64,000 bases of DNA from Chimonanthus salicifolius (Eukaryota > Streptophyta > Magnoliopsida > Laurales > Calycanthaceae): assembly GCA_013350335.1 (NCBI GenBank), contig CM023532.1, positions 92,321,383 to 92,385,382 on the forward strand, written 5' to 3'. Below, piece by piece: positions 36,901 through 49,100 of this stretch (its first letter is position 1; the number at the start of each line of letters is the position of its first letter). The notes under the pieces were generated by a model. The model made no database searches, was not told the origin of the DNA, and saw nothing but the letters and a program-made list of their open reading frames with translations. A program made the position numbers and the translations under genes.

Positions 36901-37747
36901 GAAGAGATAAAATATTTTAACATCTAAATCAAATAACCAAGAGGGTTAGAGAACCTACTTGTTCAAGCTCTAATCAAGTTCTTCCTTCTTTTTTTCAAGC
37001 TCCAAGCTTTTAAGAGAGATTTGCACCAAAAGGAAGAAGAGGAAGAGAAATTTCCAACTCTCTCTCTTTCTTTCTTGCTTCAGATTTTTAGAGAGGAAGA
37101 AGGAGGAGGAGAAGATAGAATAAGAAAATAGAGGAAAAAAGGTAGAGATGGAGCCCTAGCTTTTCCACATCTCCTTTTTGCTTTTTCCTCTACCTTATCC
37201 TCCTTTTGATTTTTAGTCAAAAAGCAAAAGCCAAAGGTGGTGAGGTGGAGAGCACTTATTGGTCGAAACTAAAGGTGGGGTGGTGAGGTGGAGAGCACTT
37301 ATTATTCCAAACTAAAGGTGGGGTGGTGATGTTACTTTCATTCTTATCTTGCTATGTGGCATGCCACCTCATCATGCCTTGCCACGTCAGTGCTTATGTG
37401 GCACCTTCGCGACATCATTAATTAAAAATCCATTCTATCGAGTATTATCAAATTAAATTAGTAACTTAATTAAATCACCTTTAATCCCTCTTAATTAACT
37501 AATCACCAAAATTTCCATTAATTAATTAATTAACTATATTCCACTCCAGTTTCAAAATTATTTAACTAAATCATCCCTTAATTTAGTTTTTCTTAAATCT
37601 TACTTAATTACACCATCATCCCTTTAATCTCACATTCTTAATTATTTCTTTCCTCATTTGACCTATTACATAGTATCAACCCTATTCATTCCTCATCATT
37701 AACGGAAATTATATTGATTTACTGGATTGAAATTCTGGGTTTTTACA
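33949..37747 (-). mobile_element. Solo LTR E (3799 bp)
   Basis: It begins TGTAACGCCCCTCCC and ends GGGTTTTTACA. The flanks are TGGGC (33944-33948) and GGGGC (37748-37752), a 4/5 match. It is a more divergent family: it keeps the terminal stem, the GTCACGACGCGAG core, the GTCCAGTAGG motif (near 34460) and the GTAGG...CCTAC block (near 35838), but no GGTTCGGCCA hairpins. A ~60 bp tandem duplication lies at 37230-37330. No coding sequence is supported. Confidence 0.87.
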
Positions 37748-38561
37748 GGGGCTTGCTGGACTTGGATTTTTCTTTGGCCTCGCTCACTTTGTAAAATGTG
37801 CATGGACTTGCATAGCCTGGCCCAATATCGGGCTCAATTAACTGAATCTCTGGCCTATGGACTTGAAATTCAAACTCTTGTTCTCTTCCGGCCTCTCTAA
37901 TTGCAGATTCTCTTTTCTAGAATTAAATAATTAACCATCCACTTGAAATCTAAAATATTGAATTAATCTAGACTCTCATAAATGGATCCAGCTTAATCAA
38001 TTTACATTGAAAATCCTAAAAGTGGTATGAATTAACGAGATCACGTTGGAAGAACTCTTCGAAAGCACATCTATGAATTGCAAATCTACAAAGGAAAATG
38101 CTTCTCTTGTTTGATTTAATATTCAAATCATCTTGTACAGTGGATTAAAGGGTGTGCTTGAGTCACTCTAAAAATAGAGGGATAAGGAAGTAGACCAATG
38201 TTGGTCGAACCTTTCAAAACTAGGAATTGAGTTGGATGAAAATCTCACTCTATTTGAGTAAGGTGTAATTCCTTCTCTATTTGTGAGGGCGTAATTCCCC
38301 ACATAGTGAATTTGGGATAGCCCAAGGTTGGGTGAGTCCATCAGTGGATGTAGGAGGGATTTACTCTGAACCACCTGATATTGGGTGTATTGGTCTTTGC
38401 ATGATGTTGTACACCTTTGAATCACACACTTGATTAACCATTATAATTTTGTTGCTTATATTGTTGTTTAATCAAGAAATTTTTAAAGACCAATAAATTT
38501 GGAGATTACTCTATTCCCCCCCTCCTCTAGGGTCAATCGTGTTCTAGCACCGGGACTTTCA
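37748..38561 (-). mobile_element. Copia-like LTR relic, part 2 (sense LTR start)
   Basis: In minus orientation an LTR-like sequence starts TGAAAGTCCCGG at 38561, followed by a G-run (CTAGAGGAGGGGGG) and further on a GGTGGTTCAGAG motif. This organisation resembles the start of several plant Ty1/copia LTRs. The left end is outside the window, so solo LTR versus 3' LTR cannot be decided. Confidence 0.45.
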
Positions 38562-41500
38562 GAACAGATCCTTATCCAAGGGCTTCCTGATGGTAGTGAC
38601 ATTCAGAGTCCTTACTCCAGTAGGTACTTCATTCTTGGGAGGTTTTACTCCAAAATGTAATGCCATCCTATGCATGAGTTAACAGAAGGGAGGATGGCTC
38701 ACAATTGCAGAATTTGCATACTTGATGATTGTTGAGCACATGAGGGTGGGAAGACATAATTTCTTTCCAGTTGCAGCATGGTACAGGTGAACTAGCATGA
38801 ACTGATTTAGGTCACCTCTGTTTCCAAATTTGGGGTACACATTTACACTGAAAAGCAAGTGCAAGATTTTGTATTTTGGAAACATGCCTCCACCCGTGAA
38901 CCAAATTTGGTTTCTCCATTCTACCTGTTTGCCACAGAATTTCCTTTCATATTTCCTTTTATCTCTCATCTCGAATTTGTTAGAGACTGCTAGGAGGTGT
39001 CCATTCTCGTAAATGGGAATGCCAATCAATTCAAACACAAGTTGTGGTGTAACCACATGTGAATTGTTGAGTACTAAAAAATGACTATTTTACCTTTTAA
39101 TTTGGATTAATTAATCTTGATTTCATGTATATTAGATATGTTTAATGTAATTTTTAAGTTTTGTAGATTATTTTGGAAAATACAAGAAAAGAGAATAAAG
39201 TTGGAAAGAAATGCAGAAAAGTGGGCCATATTCATAATTTTGGAAAGTTTGTAATTTTTACCACATAATTTCATTTTGGATTTATAGTAAATTATTATAG
39301 TTCAAATCCAGATATGAGATTTTGAAGTATAATAATATTTTAGACTATGTTAAATTGTAAAGGTGGTAAAAATTTATAAACATACAAATGGGCCCACTGT
39401 TCGAGTCGCAAGCCTAAAGCCTGCAATTGAAGTCTATGAGCCAAAGTCCACCAGTATTCTAGGCCAGATAAAAGTCCAAGTATGGGATCCAAGTCCAAAA
39501 GCCCAAGATAAGGAGGACACTTGTAAAATTCTTGTGAAGCCTTGTGGACGAAGAAATGGAGAAAAATGGGATTTGGATTGACCAGATAGAAAATTTTGGA
39601 AGACAAGTTTTGACACATCCTTAGTATTTTGACCATAACATTCCACTCCAATATCCGATTGTATTGATTCTTATAGCTTTGGAAATAAGACTTCAAGGAC
39701 TACAACTTTGTATCTCATGACATTTGCGTGATTCGGACATTTACTAGGACAAAATCAAGCTTCAAGATGATGCATGTGTAGAAAAACGGGATTTGCACCC
39801 TACTTTCTGAACTAATCCAAAATCCCTAAAATCATAGAGTCTTATATGCAAAATTCGCCCATGACTTGGAATAGAAAGTGATTTTGAATCTGGATAATTA
39901 AAGGAGAGGAAATCATAGAAGAGAGACTTTTGGTGAAAGTTTTGAAGAGAGACTTTTGGTGAAAGTTTTGGAGAAAGTTTATGAGAGAGGATTATGGAAA
40001 AATTCTCTCCAAGTCTTACCTAATCGAGTCTATTTTGAACACTATAAGTATAGTCCTAGGGGTATTGGAAAAATCGACTAGAGAAAGGGCTAGAATTTAG
40101 CATTGCAATAGGAGAGGAGGAAAACAAGAATAGGCTTGCAGAATTCGATTTTCACAAAGGGATTTTCAAGTTGGTGATTTTAGTTTTTGCATTCTAATTC
40201 TTGTAATTCTGATTCACCTCCTTGTATTGAATTTCTTTATTTTTTTCCCATCAATAATAAAATTCAAAGTGTGCTTTTAGATGTATGGTTTTCCAATTTT
40301 CAAATATTATATTATGATAGTATGATTTTATTTTCATTCTTTTTAAGGATTTATGTTGGAAGTTATTTTAAGATTTTTCAAAGAAAATGTTGAAATAATT
40401 AGGAAAAGTAGACTTGATTTTCTTAATCTAAGGTTTTATTTAGAGTGAATGACATTTTATATTTAAGATTACAAGTGTAAATTCTGCTTAGGCCTAAGGC
40501 TTGAATTGAAAAATCTGATCTAATGGAATTCATATTTTTTATAATTGGAATGATGATAATAGAAGGACTTGAATGTGTGTTTGGAAGTTTAAGTGAGTTC
40601 CGTTACCTAGGCTTTGATTTTATTTTCTTAAAAATATGGGATATGATGCCAACTTGAACACTTGTCTCTGTCCACTTGTATATATGTATTTTATTTTTAT
40701 GTTTATTCTCTTTATTTATTTCATTTATTCAATTCTTTTAAATTCTTTGGAACTAGGTTAGAATTAATTTGTTTGCATCTTAATTTTGTTCTTTTTAATT
40801 GAGAGGGTTGTTTATAATTTCTAGATGGGATGTTTATCACGAAGGTTAAAATTCAAAATGGTTAAATTTTAATTTTAGAGGATGATTCTATTATTGGATT
40901 GGTTTTAGAAATTTAAAGAGTTTCTAACTTAATGCTATATTTCTAATGATTAGAATTTTAGTTTTCATGTTTAGATTATTTTTAAGATTTATTTCTTAAA
41001 CCACATAATTTTAATTTCATATATATTGTTTTTGCATATATTTTGCTTGTTCCTTGTGGGTTAGACCTTGTAATCAATCGCTATATTATTTAATGGTTCG
41101 TGCGCTTGCGAGTAATAAATTTAAGATTTGGACAACATGAATCCCCATTTTGAAATTCAATTTCAAAACAATTACCTCAGGGTGTATCTTGTACGAAACA
41201 GTACATCATCTTGGCAACTGAAGGGTGTATCTTCCCACTCGACTCCAACAATTTTTCCCAACCCATTCGTTTGATGTGGTGATGGGCTTTGTATTTTGCC
41301 AGGTCCATCACGCAACTCTTTTGTTCAATGTTCAGACTTTTGAATGAGGCATAATCCACTAGGGATTTAAGTTGGGGACCTTCCTCATTTTCCTCATCGT
41401 CATTTCCTCCCTCATCTCCTTGATCTTCCTCTTGATCTTTTTCTTCCTCATTGTCATCCTCTTCTTTTTCTTCTCCTACATCCTCTTCTTCTCCTACATC

Positions 41501-41776
41501 CTCTTCCTCTACATTTTCTTCGTCTACAATCTTAGGTTGAGGTTGGGGCTCTGGTCGGGTAGAGGAGCCAGGATTAGATACCATAAGCTTGGTAGATCTC
41601 TCAAAGGGCACTTCTCCAGAGGGGGTATCCCCAAACGATAGAGCAGATGGCCATGGTTATTGTGTAATTTCCTTCCCAGGACGAGTCTTAGGCCTTTTGG
41701 GAGGAGGAGAGGATGCTTCGGGGTTATCCTCATTCATTGGAGTTTCATAGGCGGTGGGAATCTTCATTCTCGGCAT
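38562..41776 (-). pseudogene. Broken 'putative plant transposon protein' ORF, split by solo LTR F
   Basis: An ORF begins at an ATG at 41776 with a Pro/Lys-rich start. It meets an in-frame TAA near 41660, then continues in the same frame through a Glu/Asp-rich low-complexity stretch (41400-41520) and a region with RMGWEKLLESSG (near 41230) to a TGA at 41177. After solo LTR F the same frame resumes (VTPQLVFELIGIP at about 39050) to a TAA near 38679 and a final TGA that overlaps the copia-like LTR start. The layout (acidic N-terminus, 'RGW'-like motif, 'ELIGIP'-like motif) fits the plant transposon-protein domain often found in non-autonomous LTR elements; I judge this from pattern memory. The function of that family is not established. 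It cannot be expressed intact: three in-frame stops and a 2.07 kb insertion. Confidence 0.6.
39065..41137. mobile_element. Solo LTR F (2073 bp), unrelated family
   Basis: It begins TGTTGAGTAC and ends GGACAACA, with short inverted ends TGTTG/CAACA. TGAAT flanks both sides (39060-39064 and 41138-41142). It shares none of the Ty3/gypsy LTR core motifs seen elsewhere here. It contains a short tandem duplication of GAGAGACTTTTGGTGAAAG (39921-39970). No ORF is supported, and orientation cannot be fixed. Confidence 0.88.
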
Positions 41777-42403
41777 GATTTCTTAACAAATCCAAACACT
41801 ATTCCAAGAAATTAGATTTGGGGCTTACCTAACAGAAGAAATCGCTCAAAATCGTGAGTGCACAGAGTCCACAAGCCTTAAGAGACTTTTCCACAATGAT
41901 TTCTTAGCGCGATCGATCGGAGATGGAGGTTTCAAGGACTAGGGAACGAAGGGTCGGCGAGTGAGAGGGAACAGCAGCAGAAAGGTGCGAAGTCAAGGGA
42001 TTTAACTGATTTTTGCGAATGAGGTTTTAGCTTAAAAATCCTTCTTCACACGGACGATACATCGTCCAAGGACGATCGGTCGTTGGCCGATCCATCGTCA
42101 AGTGACGATCAATCGTTGGACCGATGCATCGTCAAGCGCCGATCTGTCGTCATGACAGATGTCAGTTTTCCATTTTGGAAACCTTTCCAGTTTTGAAATC
42201 TCTTCTTAATTTTTCAAAACACACAACAATAAAGCTCAAATATGCCAAACAAGCATCTCACAATCATTAATTTCAAATATCACATATCCACTTCAATATA
42301 TTGAATTGAAATGCAAAAACAAACTATACAAGATTCAATTGTTAAAACAAACCATACATGTTTAACACATTGAAATGGGAATGTAGGACTTTGGAATTCA
42401 AAT
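41777..42403. other. Non-coding stretch upstream of the transposon-protein relic
   Basis: No gene is visible. At about 42050-42165 it holds a cluster of short inverted repeats built from GACGAT / ATCGTC. It ends with CAAAT (42399-42403), the presumed target site of element 4. Confidence 0.5.
42050..42165. repeat. GACGAT / ATCGTC inverted-repeat cluster
   Basis: About 115 bp with repeated GGACGAT...ATCGTCC-type words (GACGATACATCGTC, GACGATCGGTCGTTGG, CGATCCATCGTC, GACGATCAATCGTT, CGATGCATCGTC). It is much richer in CpG than the AT-rich surroundings. Confidence 0.8.
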
Positions 42404-43183
42404 TGTAACGCCCCGCCCTTTTTCACTCACTTTCTCTTCTGAAAATCAGAGTCTATTTTTTTTTTTTTATAAACAAAGAGTGATAGAGAGCGGGACGTCA
42501 CGACGCGAGCTAAGTCCGAACTTCTAAAGTCCGACCCTTAACTGTCCAACCCTATGTGTGCATGGACTAAGTCCATGAAAATGGTTCACACATAACAATA
42601 TCAACATGCGGAATTAAAAACCATAACATGCGGAATTATAATAGAACCCAGTTCTATTCCATTTCAGATAGCAAAGTTTGTCAAGTCTTTATCCATAATT
42701 AAAATATCATAATTATCTAAATGAACATCCAACCATCTAAGTTATTACATGTCCGGAGTCTAGTTACTCAAATACATGACAGAAGTAACTTTATTCAAAA
42801 TATAAACTAAATCATCCAAGCTCCTATGCCTGACCCTCCTTGTGTTCATCGTTCCCCTGGTTTCCTGTGTCATCCACTAGGGTAGAAGTAGGGCGTTAGA
42901 ACAACGCGCCCAGTAGGTATTCCAATTAGGGCTAACACATGGGTTAGTACCAAAAATCCAGATATAATATGTATCAAATCCAGTTATAATAAATCATACC
43001 ATACTTCTAAAGCATCGTATCCAAAACAGTGTATGATAATAGAGATCCAATCATACAGATAAAAACCAGAAACCTTGCATGATAATAAAGATCATAATCA
43101 TGCCGATTCAATGCCATGCCATGCTATCATATGCAATGAGTCCCACCCATCGCAAACACAGATGGAAAGCTCCTCATCAAGGT

Positions 43184-46100
43184 TGTAACACCTCTGATTT
43201 TCAAGTTATAAATATTTACGGAAATTACCCATTTAAATTATGAATTTTAGATATGGATCTAAGATGGGTAAAATGTTGGGTCTTTGCCCAATTAAGACCC
43301 AACGATTTTGATAAATGGTTTCATTAAGAATTAAATGGGGTTGAATTAATTTAGTGATGCATTATGTCCAAAATTAAATAAAAGATTACATGGCTGAATT
43401 TTAGATGTAAAAATCTAGGATTATGCACATGAGATATTTGTAGGATTTTTATATCCATGATGATATGCAAGAATATCTTAAGAAGATAATAAAAATTAAG
43501 TTAGATTGTGCATGGCCGAATTTTGATGAGAAATCCTTGAAATATGCGCATGAATTGGAATGTCTTAAGGAGGGATACTTTCTTTGATTAGAAATGGCAA
43601 TTTTTATATTAACACCTTCTAAGTTAGAATTAATTAGAAGTTGATAAAAAGAGAGGAGCAAGGGGGCGCACAGCATTACATTTTAGGCAAGGGAGAGGGG
43701 CGCATGTCACTTTCATTTAAGGTTATTTGGAAAGTTTTATAAAGAGGCAACATAAGGTAGTGACACGGCATACACCTACAAGGCTGATCCCTCTCTCCTA
43801 AGCTCTCATTCACGGCAAACACCAAGGGAAGGCAGCCAGCAAAGGGAAAGAAAAGGATTGAAGAGAAAGATCAAGAGAGGGATACCCGAAGGGGTCGCTG
43901 AACCGGTAAGTGATTCCGATAATTGTTTAAGGACTATGGTTATTTTTAATGGAAAGGAAATTAATAATTTTTGGAGGAAGATTATGAACCATAGGGTTCG
44001 GTCATGGAGTATGGCCGAACCCCATGGAGTTGTGTTGGTTTTATTATTGAATTTTTATGGACTTAAATAATGGAATCATAAACCATAGGGTTCGGCCATG
44101 CATGGAGGAACATTGATTGATGAATGGGAATTTGATGTTAATGGTTTATGATTTTTAAAAGGGTTTTGATGGATTATGTAATGAAGAACATTGGTTTGAA
44201 TTAATGGATTTGAATGATGAAAACCCATGGGAGGTGTTGGATAATTTTTAAATTGTTTAAAGAGGAGTTGTTGAACCATAGGGTTCGGCCATGATGAAAG
44301 GGCTGAACCCCATGGAGGAACTTTGGTTAATTCATGGTTTTGAGGATTAAAAACCATGAAGGATGTTAGTGAAATTATTTGATTAAAATGGAAGAAGATT
44401 GGGTGATGATGTAATAATTTTAAATGGAAGGTTAAACCATAGGGTTCGGCCATGATGAAGGGCTGAACCCCATGGAAAGAACATTGATTTTTAAATAAAA
44501 GATTGGAGGAAAAGATGAATCACATGGCCGAACCCCATGTGAAAGGTTGTTTATGAATTATTTTTAATGGATGTATGGTTGATGGTTTTAGAATCAAGAA
44601 GACTATGAAAGAATGTTGGATTAATGAATTTTAATGAAAGGATATTAATAATTTTTAGGAGGATTGTGAACCATAGGGTTCGGCCAAGGTGTATGACCGA
44701 ACCCCATGGAGTTGGATTGTTATTTTTAATGTATGTAAATTTATTAAAAATGCAAGGATGGTTATTGGATTTAATTGATTAATCGAAGTTGTTTATTAAT
44801 TTAGAAAGTTTCCAATTATGGAAGGAAGTGATTAATTTGGAAAATTCTAATTATGGAATTGGATGTTAATTTAGAAAGTTTCTATTTAAGGACTTTCTAA
44901 TTATGGAGTTGTTAGGTGTTTTGAATCATGATCTATTTTTGGAAGGAGGTTGCTAAATTTGGAAAGCATTCCAATTATGGAAAGATGGTTTCTAATATAG
45001 GAAACTATCTAGTTTACGGAAAGAGGTTGCCAAATTAGAAAACATTTATTTATGGAAGTTGGTTTATTTGGAAAGTTTCTAATTGTGGACCTTTGATAAA
45101 AGTGGAAGATGATATTAATTTTGAAAGGATCTAAGGAAAATATTATACTGGGCAACTTGAATTATAGATTCAAATATGGAAGTTGCCATAATTGGGAAAT
45201 TATACACCATAGGGTTCGGCCAAGGTGTATGGCCGAACCCCATGGACTAAATTAAGGGATCATATGGGGTTTTAGGTCATGGTTAATGGTTTGTTTTTAT
45301 GAATCAATATTATGGGTTTTTATTTATGTAGTTGATTTATGAATCAAATTATAGACCTATGTTTTGAGCATAAACATGAAGTAATGGAGACCATGGCAGA
45401 ATTGTAAATAAGGGTGAAAATGGTAGGCCATGGGTTCAAACATGGTGTATGGCCGAACCCCATGGGAGTGATTATGGATTTTATGGACTTGATATGCTTA
45501 GGTTAATGGATCATTAATGGAGCTCTAACATGGATTGGTCATGGACTTAACATAAGTGATTGATTAAATATTAAATGGAGTATACCAATTTATTTTTATC
45601 AATTATATTATTGGACTACGGGCTATGTTAGCCATGGATGGCATTGTTGTAAGTATAAGTGAAAGTGTTGGATCATGGGTTCGGCCATGGTGTATGGCCG
45701 AACCCCATGAGGAATTATTTGGAGAACTTAGATGTTTATGATCTATGTATTTGGACCTAAACATGGGAATTGTTTGGCGGACCTAGGGTTATGTATTTTG
45801 GATTAAAAATAAATAGAACATTAACTAAGGTTTAGACCAATGGCATTTTAGTAATTAATGGAATAAATGAACAAAAGGGTGAGGCTCGGCCATGGTGTAT
45901 GGCCGAAGGCCCACAAGTTTGGTTAATGGACTTTAAATGATTGTAAATCAAGTGGGACTTGGTTTTGATTTATTATTATATTATAAGGTAACGGGATCTC
46001 GTAAGCGGTGCACGATCGGTGATCAATTCTTGGACGAAGACGCAAGCACACATTAGCGATCTTTGGTAGGCTTCCACCTCTTTGAAACCATGGGTTTATG

Positions 46101-49100
46101 TACATTGTTTTTATTTTGATTTAATGATTTTATATTGCAAAGGATGTAACGCCCGCCCCTTTTCACCGAAATATCAGAGTCTATTTTTTTTTTTTTAAAA
46201 AAAAAAGAAAAGTGACAAAGGGCGCGGACGTCACGACGCAAGTTAAGTCCGAGCTTCTAAAGCCCAGCCCTTAACTGGCCAACCCTACGCGTGCGTGGAG
46301 CCAAGTCCACGAGTACGGTTCATGCGTAGACGTAAGCTCAAGGAATATTACTTCTCAGTGCGGAATTAACAACAAAGACTATCCTACAGATTTGAGATAG
46401 CAGGGAAGATAACATTCATTTAAATTTCTATAATACCTCAAACACATAATGTCCATAATAAAATCCCAAAACATAGCCAGTAATCTAATTTATTACATTC
46501 CGACAAGCTAAGCTACTCAAATTACATTTTTCCAACATACACTTAAACAACATAATTAATCTGCCTTCCCAAACTCCTAAGCTTGACTCCCGTCCCGTCC
46601 TTCCATTTCGCCACCTCCTGCGTCATCAGCTAGGGTAGAAGTAGGGCGTTAGACCACGCGCCCAGTAGGACTCCGAGTAGGGCTAGCACATGGATTAGTA
46701 ATAACAGCATGCAGATAATATTATAGCAAAACCATGCACTTTGGGCAATGTTATGCAATGGGTGTTCTATGTCATGAACCCCACCCATCCATCTCATCCA
46801 CATCGTATAATGTCCATTTTTCAACCATACACAGTGTTCCAAATAAAATCCATACCATCATCGTGCCATGATCCTCTTGATGGAAAAGCCTCATCAAGAT
46901 GCGATCCACACTAGGCATCCCCCTTGATGGAAGAACCATCATCAAGGTATAACAATAAATACAACATCCCCCTTGATGGAAAACCATCATCAAGGTATAA
47001 TAATACATAATGAACATCCCCATACGTTTATCGGTCGTCCCGACGGAGCATGGACTCCGGTTTCATTTCATCCTTCCCCTGTCATATCCCTCCCATGCCA
47101 TGCATGAGATGTAGATGCCATGTGCCATGTAATATATGTAGTTCAATAGTAACACAAAAACCCATCTTAAAACAATTACTTGATTATCAAATAAATCAAA
47201 GGGAAAAAATCCCATAATATTTAATCCAAAACCATCTTAAGACATTCACATGATTTCCAAAATAATTTAAAGGAAAACATCACAAGATACATAATCCAAA
47301 ACTCATCTTAAAGGCAACCACATGCTTTCCAAAATAAATTAAAGAAAACATCACCCAATCCATGGCTTACAAAAATGTAAGAATCCTACCTAATACCGAC
47401 TCGCGTCCTTTTACGCTTTCCGTTCGATAAACCCGGTCGCCGATCGCGCACCGCCTGCGATGTCCAGTACCTTATTACACATTTATCATTAGTCCATGTT
47501 TTAACCATTTCTAAGCCCATATGAAAAACCGGTCACTATTTAGGTTTTGTGGGTCTGGTCCCATGTCATCTATTAAACCTTTTACTCCCATAAGTCTTAA
47601 AATTTGGCCACCCTAGGCTTGATCAACCACTTATAAGGTTATTACATTAGAGCCCCTCATTCCATGATCAATCTCCATGGAATTCTTGAATTTGGCATTT
47701 AATTACGGTTTTGCCACTACCTCATTTTCCATGATTAATCACCCATTTATCCATGCATGATTAAGTCCAAAAATTGATCCACAACCTAGGTCCATTAATG
47801 ATCCCTAACCATGTTACAAGATCATTAAAAATCAGCCCTTAACTTAGCCTCATTTCCATTGATTTAAACACATGATAATTCCAAATTTTAGCCCTTTAAG
47901 CATTCTAATTTATGAAACTAAATTGCATCAACCCCAAGCTTAATTTAATCATTCATAAGGTCATCTTAATGGACCAAAGTTCATGTCCAACATACATGGG
48001 GTTCAGCCATGGTTCTTCATTGTGGCCCATAATTACGGTTATGCCACTAAACTTCCATGGTTTAATATCTCCTCTATTCATGTATATTTCAAGTCTAAAA
48101 TTCATCCATAACTTAGATCCATTAAGGATTCACTAACCATGACTCAACATGAAACACAATCAGCCATCTCATTTAATAAGATTCTCCATCATCTAAACAC
48201 AAACATGGACCCAACCTTAGCTCATACAATGACCTACAAAATGGGTCATGGGTTCGGCCACACACCATGGCCAAACCCATGATGTCTTGTTTCCCATTTT
48301 CCTTGAATCTTTTGGCACATTTTAGATCTATCACAAGTCTTCCCATGAGAGGTTTACATCATGCATTTAAATCACCATTCATCATCCAATTTAACCCACC
48401 AAATGGATCCCAATTGGGCCATGGGTTCGGCCATACACCATGGCCGAACCCATGATGTCCTTTCCCCATTTTTTTCTTGGGTCCATTGTTACATTTTAGA
48501 TCCACCAATAATCCCTCCTTGAGGGGTCTACATCATGCAACTAAACCATATTCTTAGCCCCATTTGGATCATTACTTTTGTTCATTTGAAACCCAAAATT
48601 CATCAACACATTATCCTTTAAACCCACCATTTAATCATCATTTCATCACCATAGGGTTCGGCCATATACCATGGCCGAACCCATGGTTCATGATTCATCA
48701 TTCATTGCTCCATAATACCTATATTCACCCAAAATATTAAATCCACCCATCTTCCCATTTTCCATGGCTTTTTAAACCCTAAAACCCTAGCTAATTTCAC
48801 ACATAAAAACCTAGGGTTCGGCCATGGACCATAGCCGAACCCATGGTTTACAATTCCTTCTCTTTTATGCCTTCTTAATGCCATAAAATCCCATTTGCAT
48901 TTTTCATCATAAAACCATTTTAATACTCATCCACATTCATTCATTTACAACCCAAAAATCCATTAGCCACCTTCATTATCTTCCATTCATTAACCCTAAC
49001 CATTTTACATCAAATGGCTAATCACCCACCATGGGGTTCGGCCATGCTACATGGCCGAACCCTATGGCCAATAATTTTTCTTCCAATCATCCCATTCTAT

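Noticed and set aside
41177..41611. Host gene for an acidic nuclear protein
   Set aside because: The Glu/Asp run is low complexity and the frame continues through stops into the transposon-protein relic on both sides.
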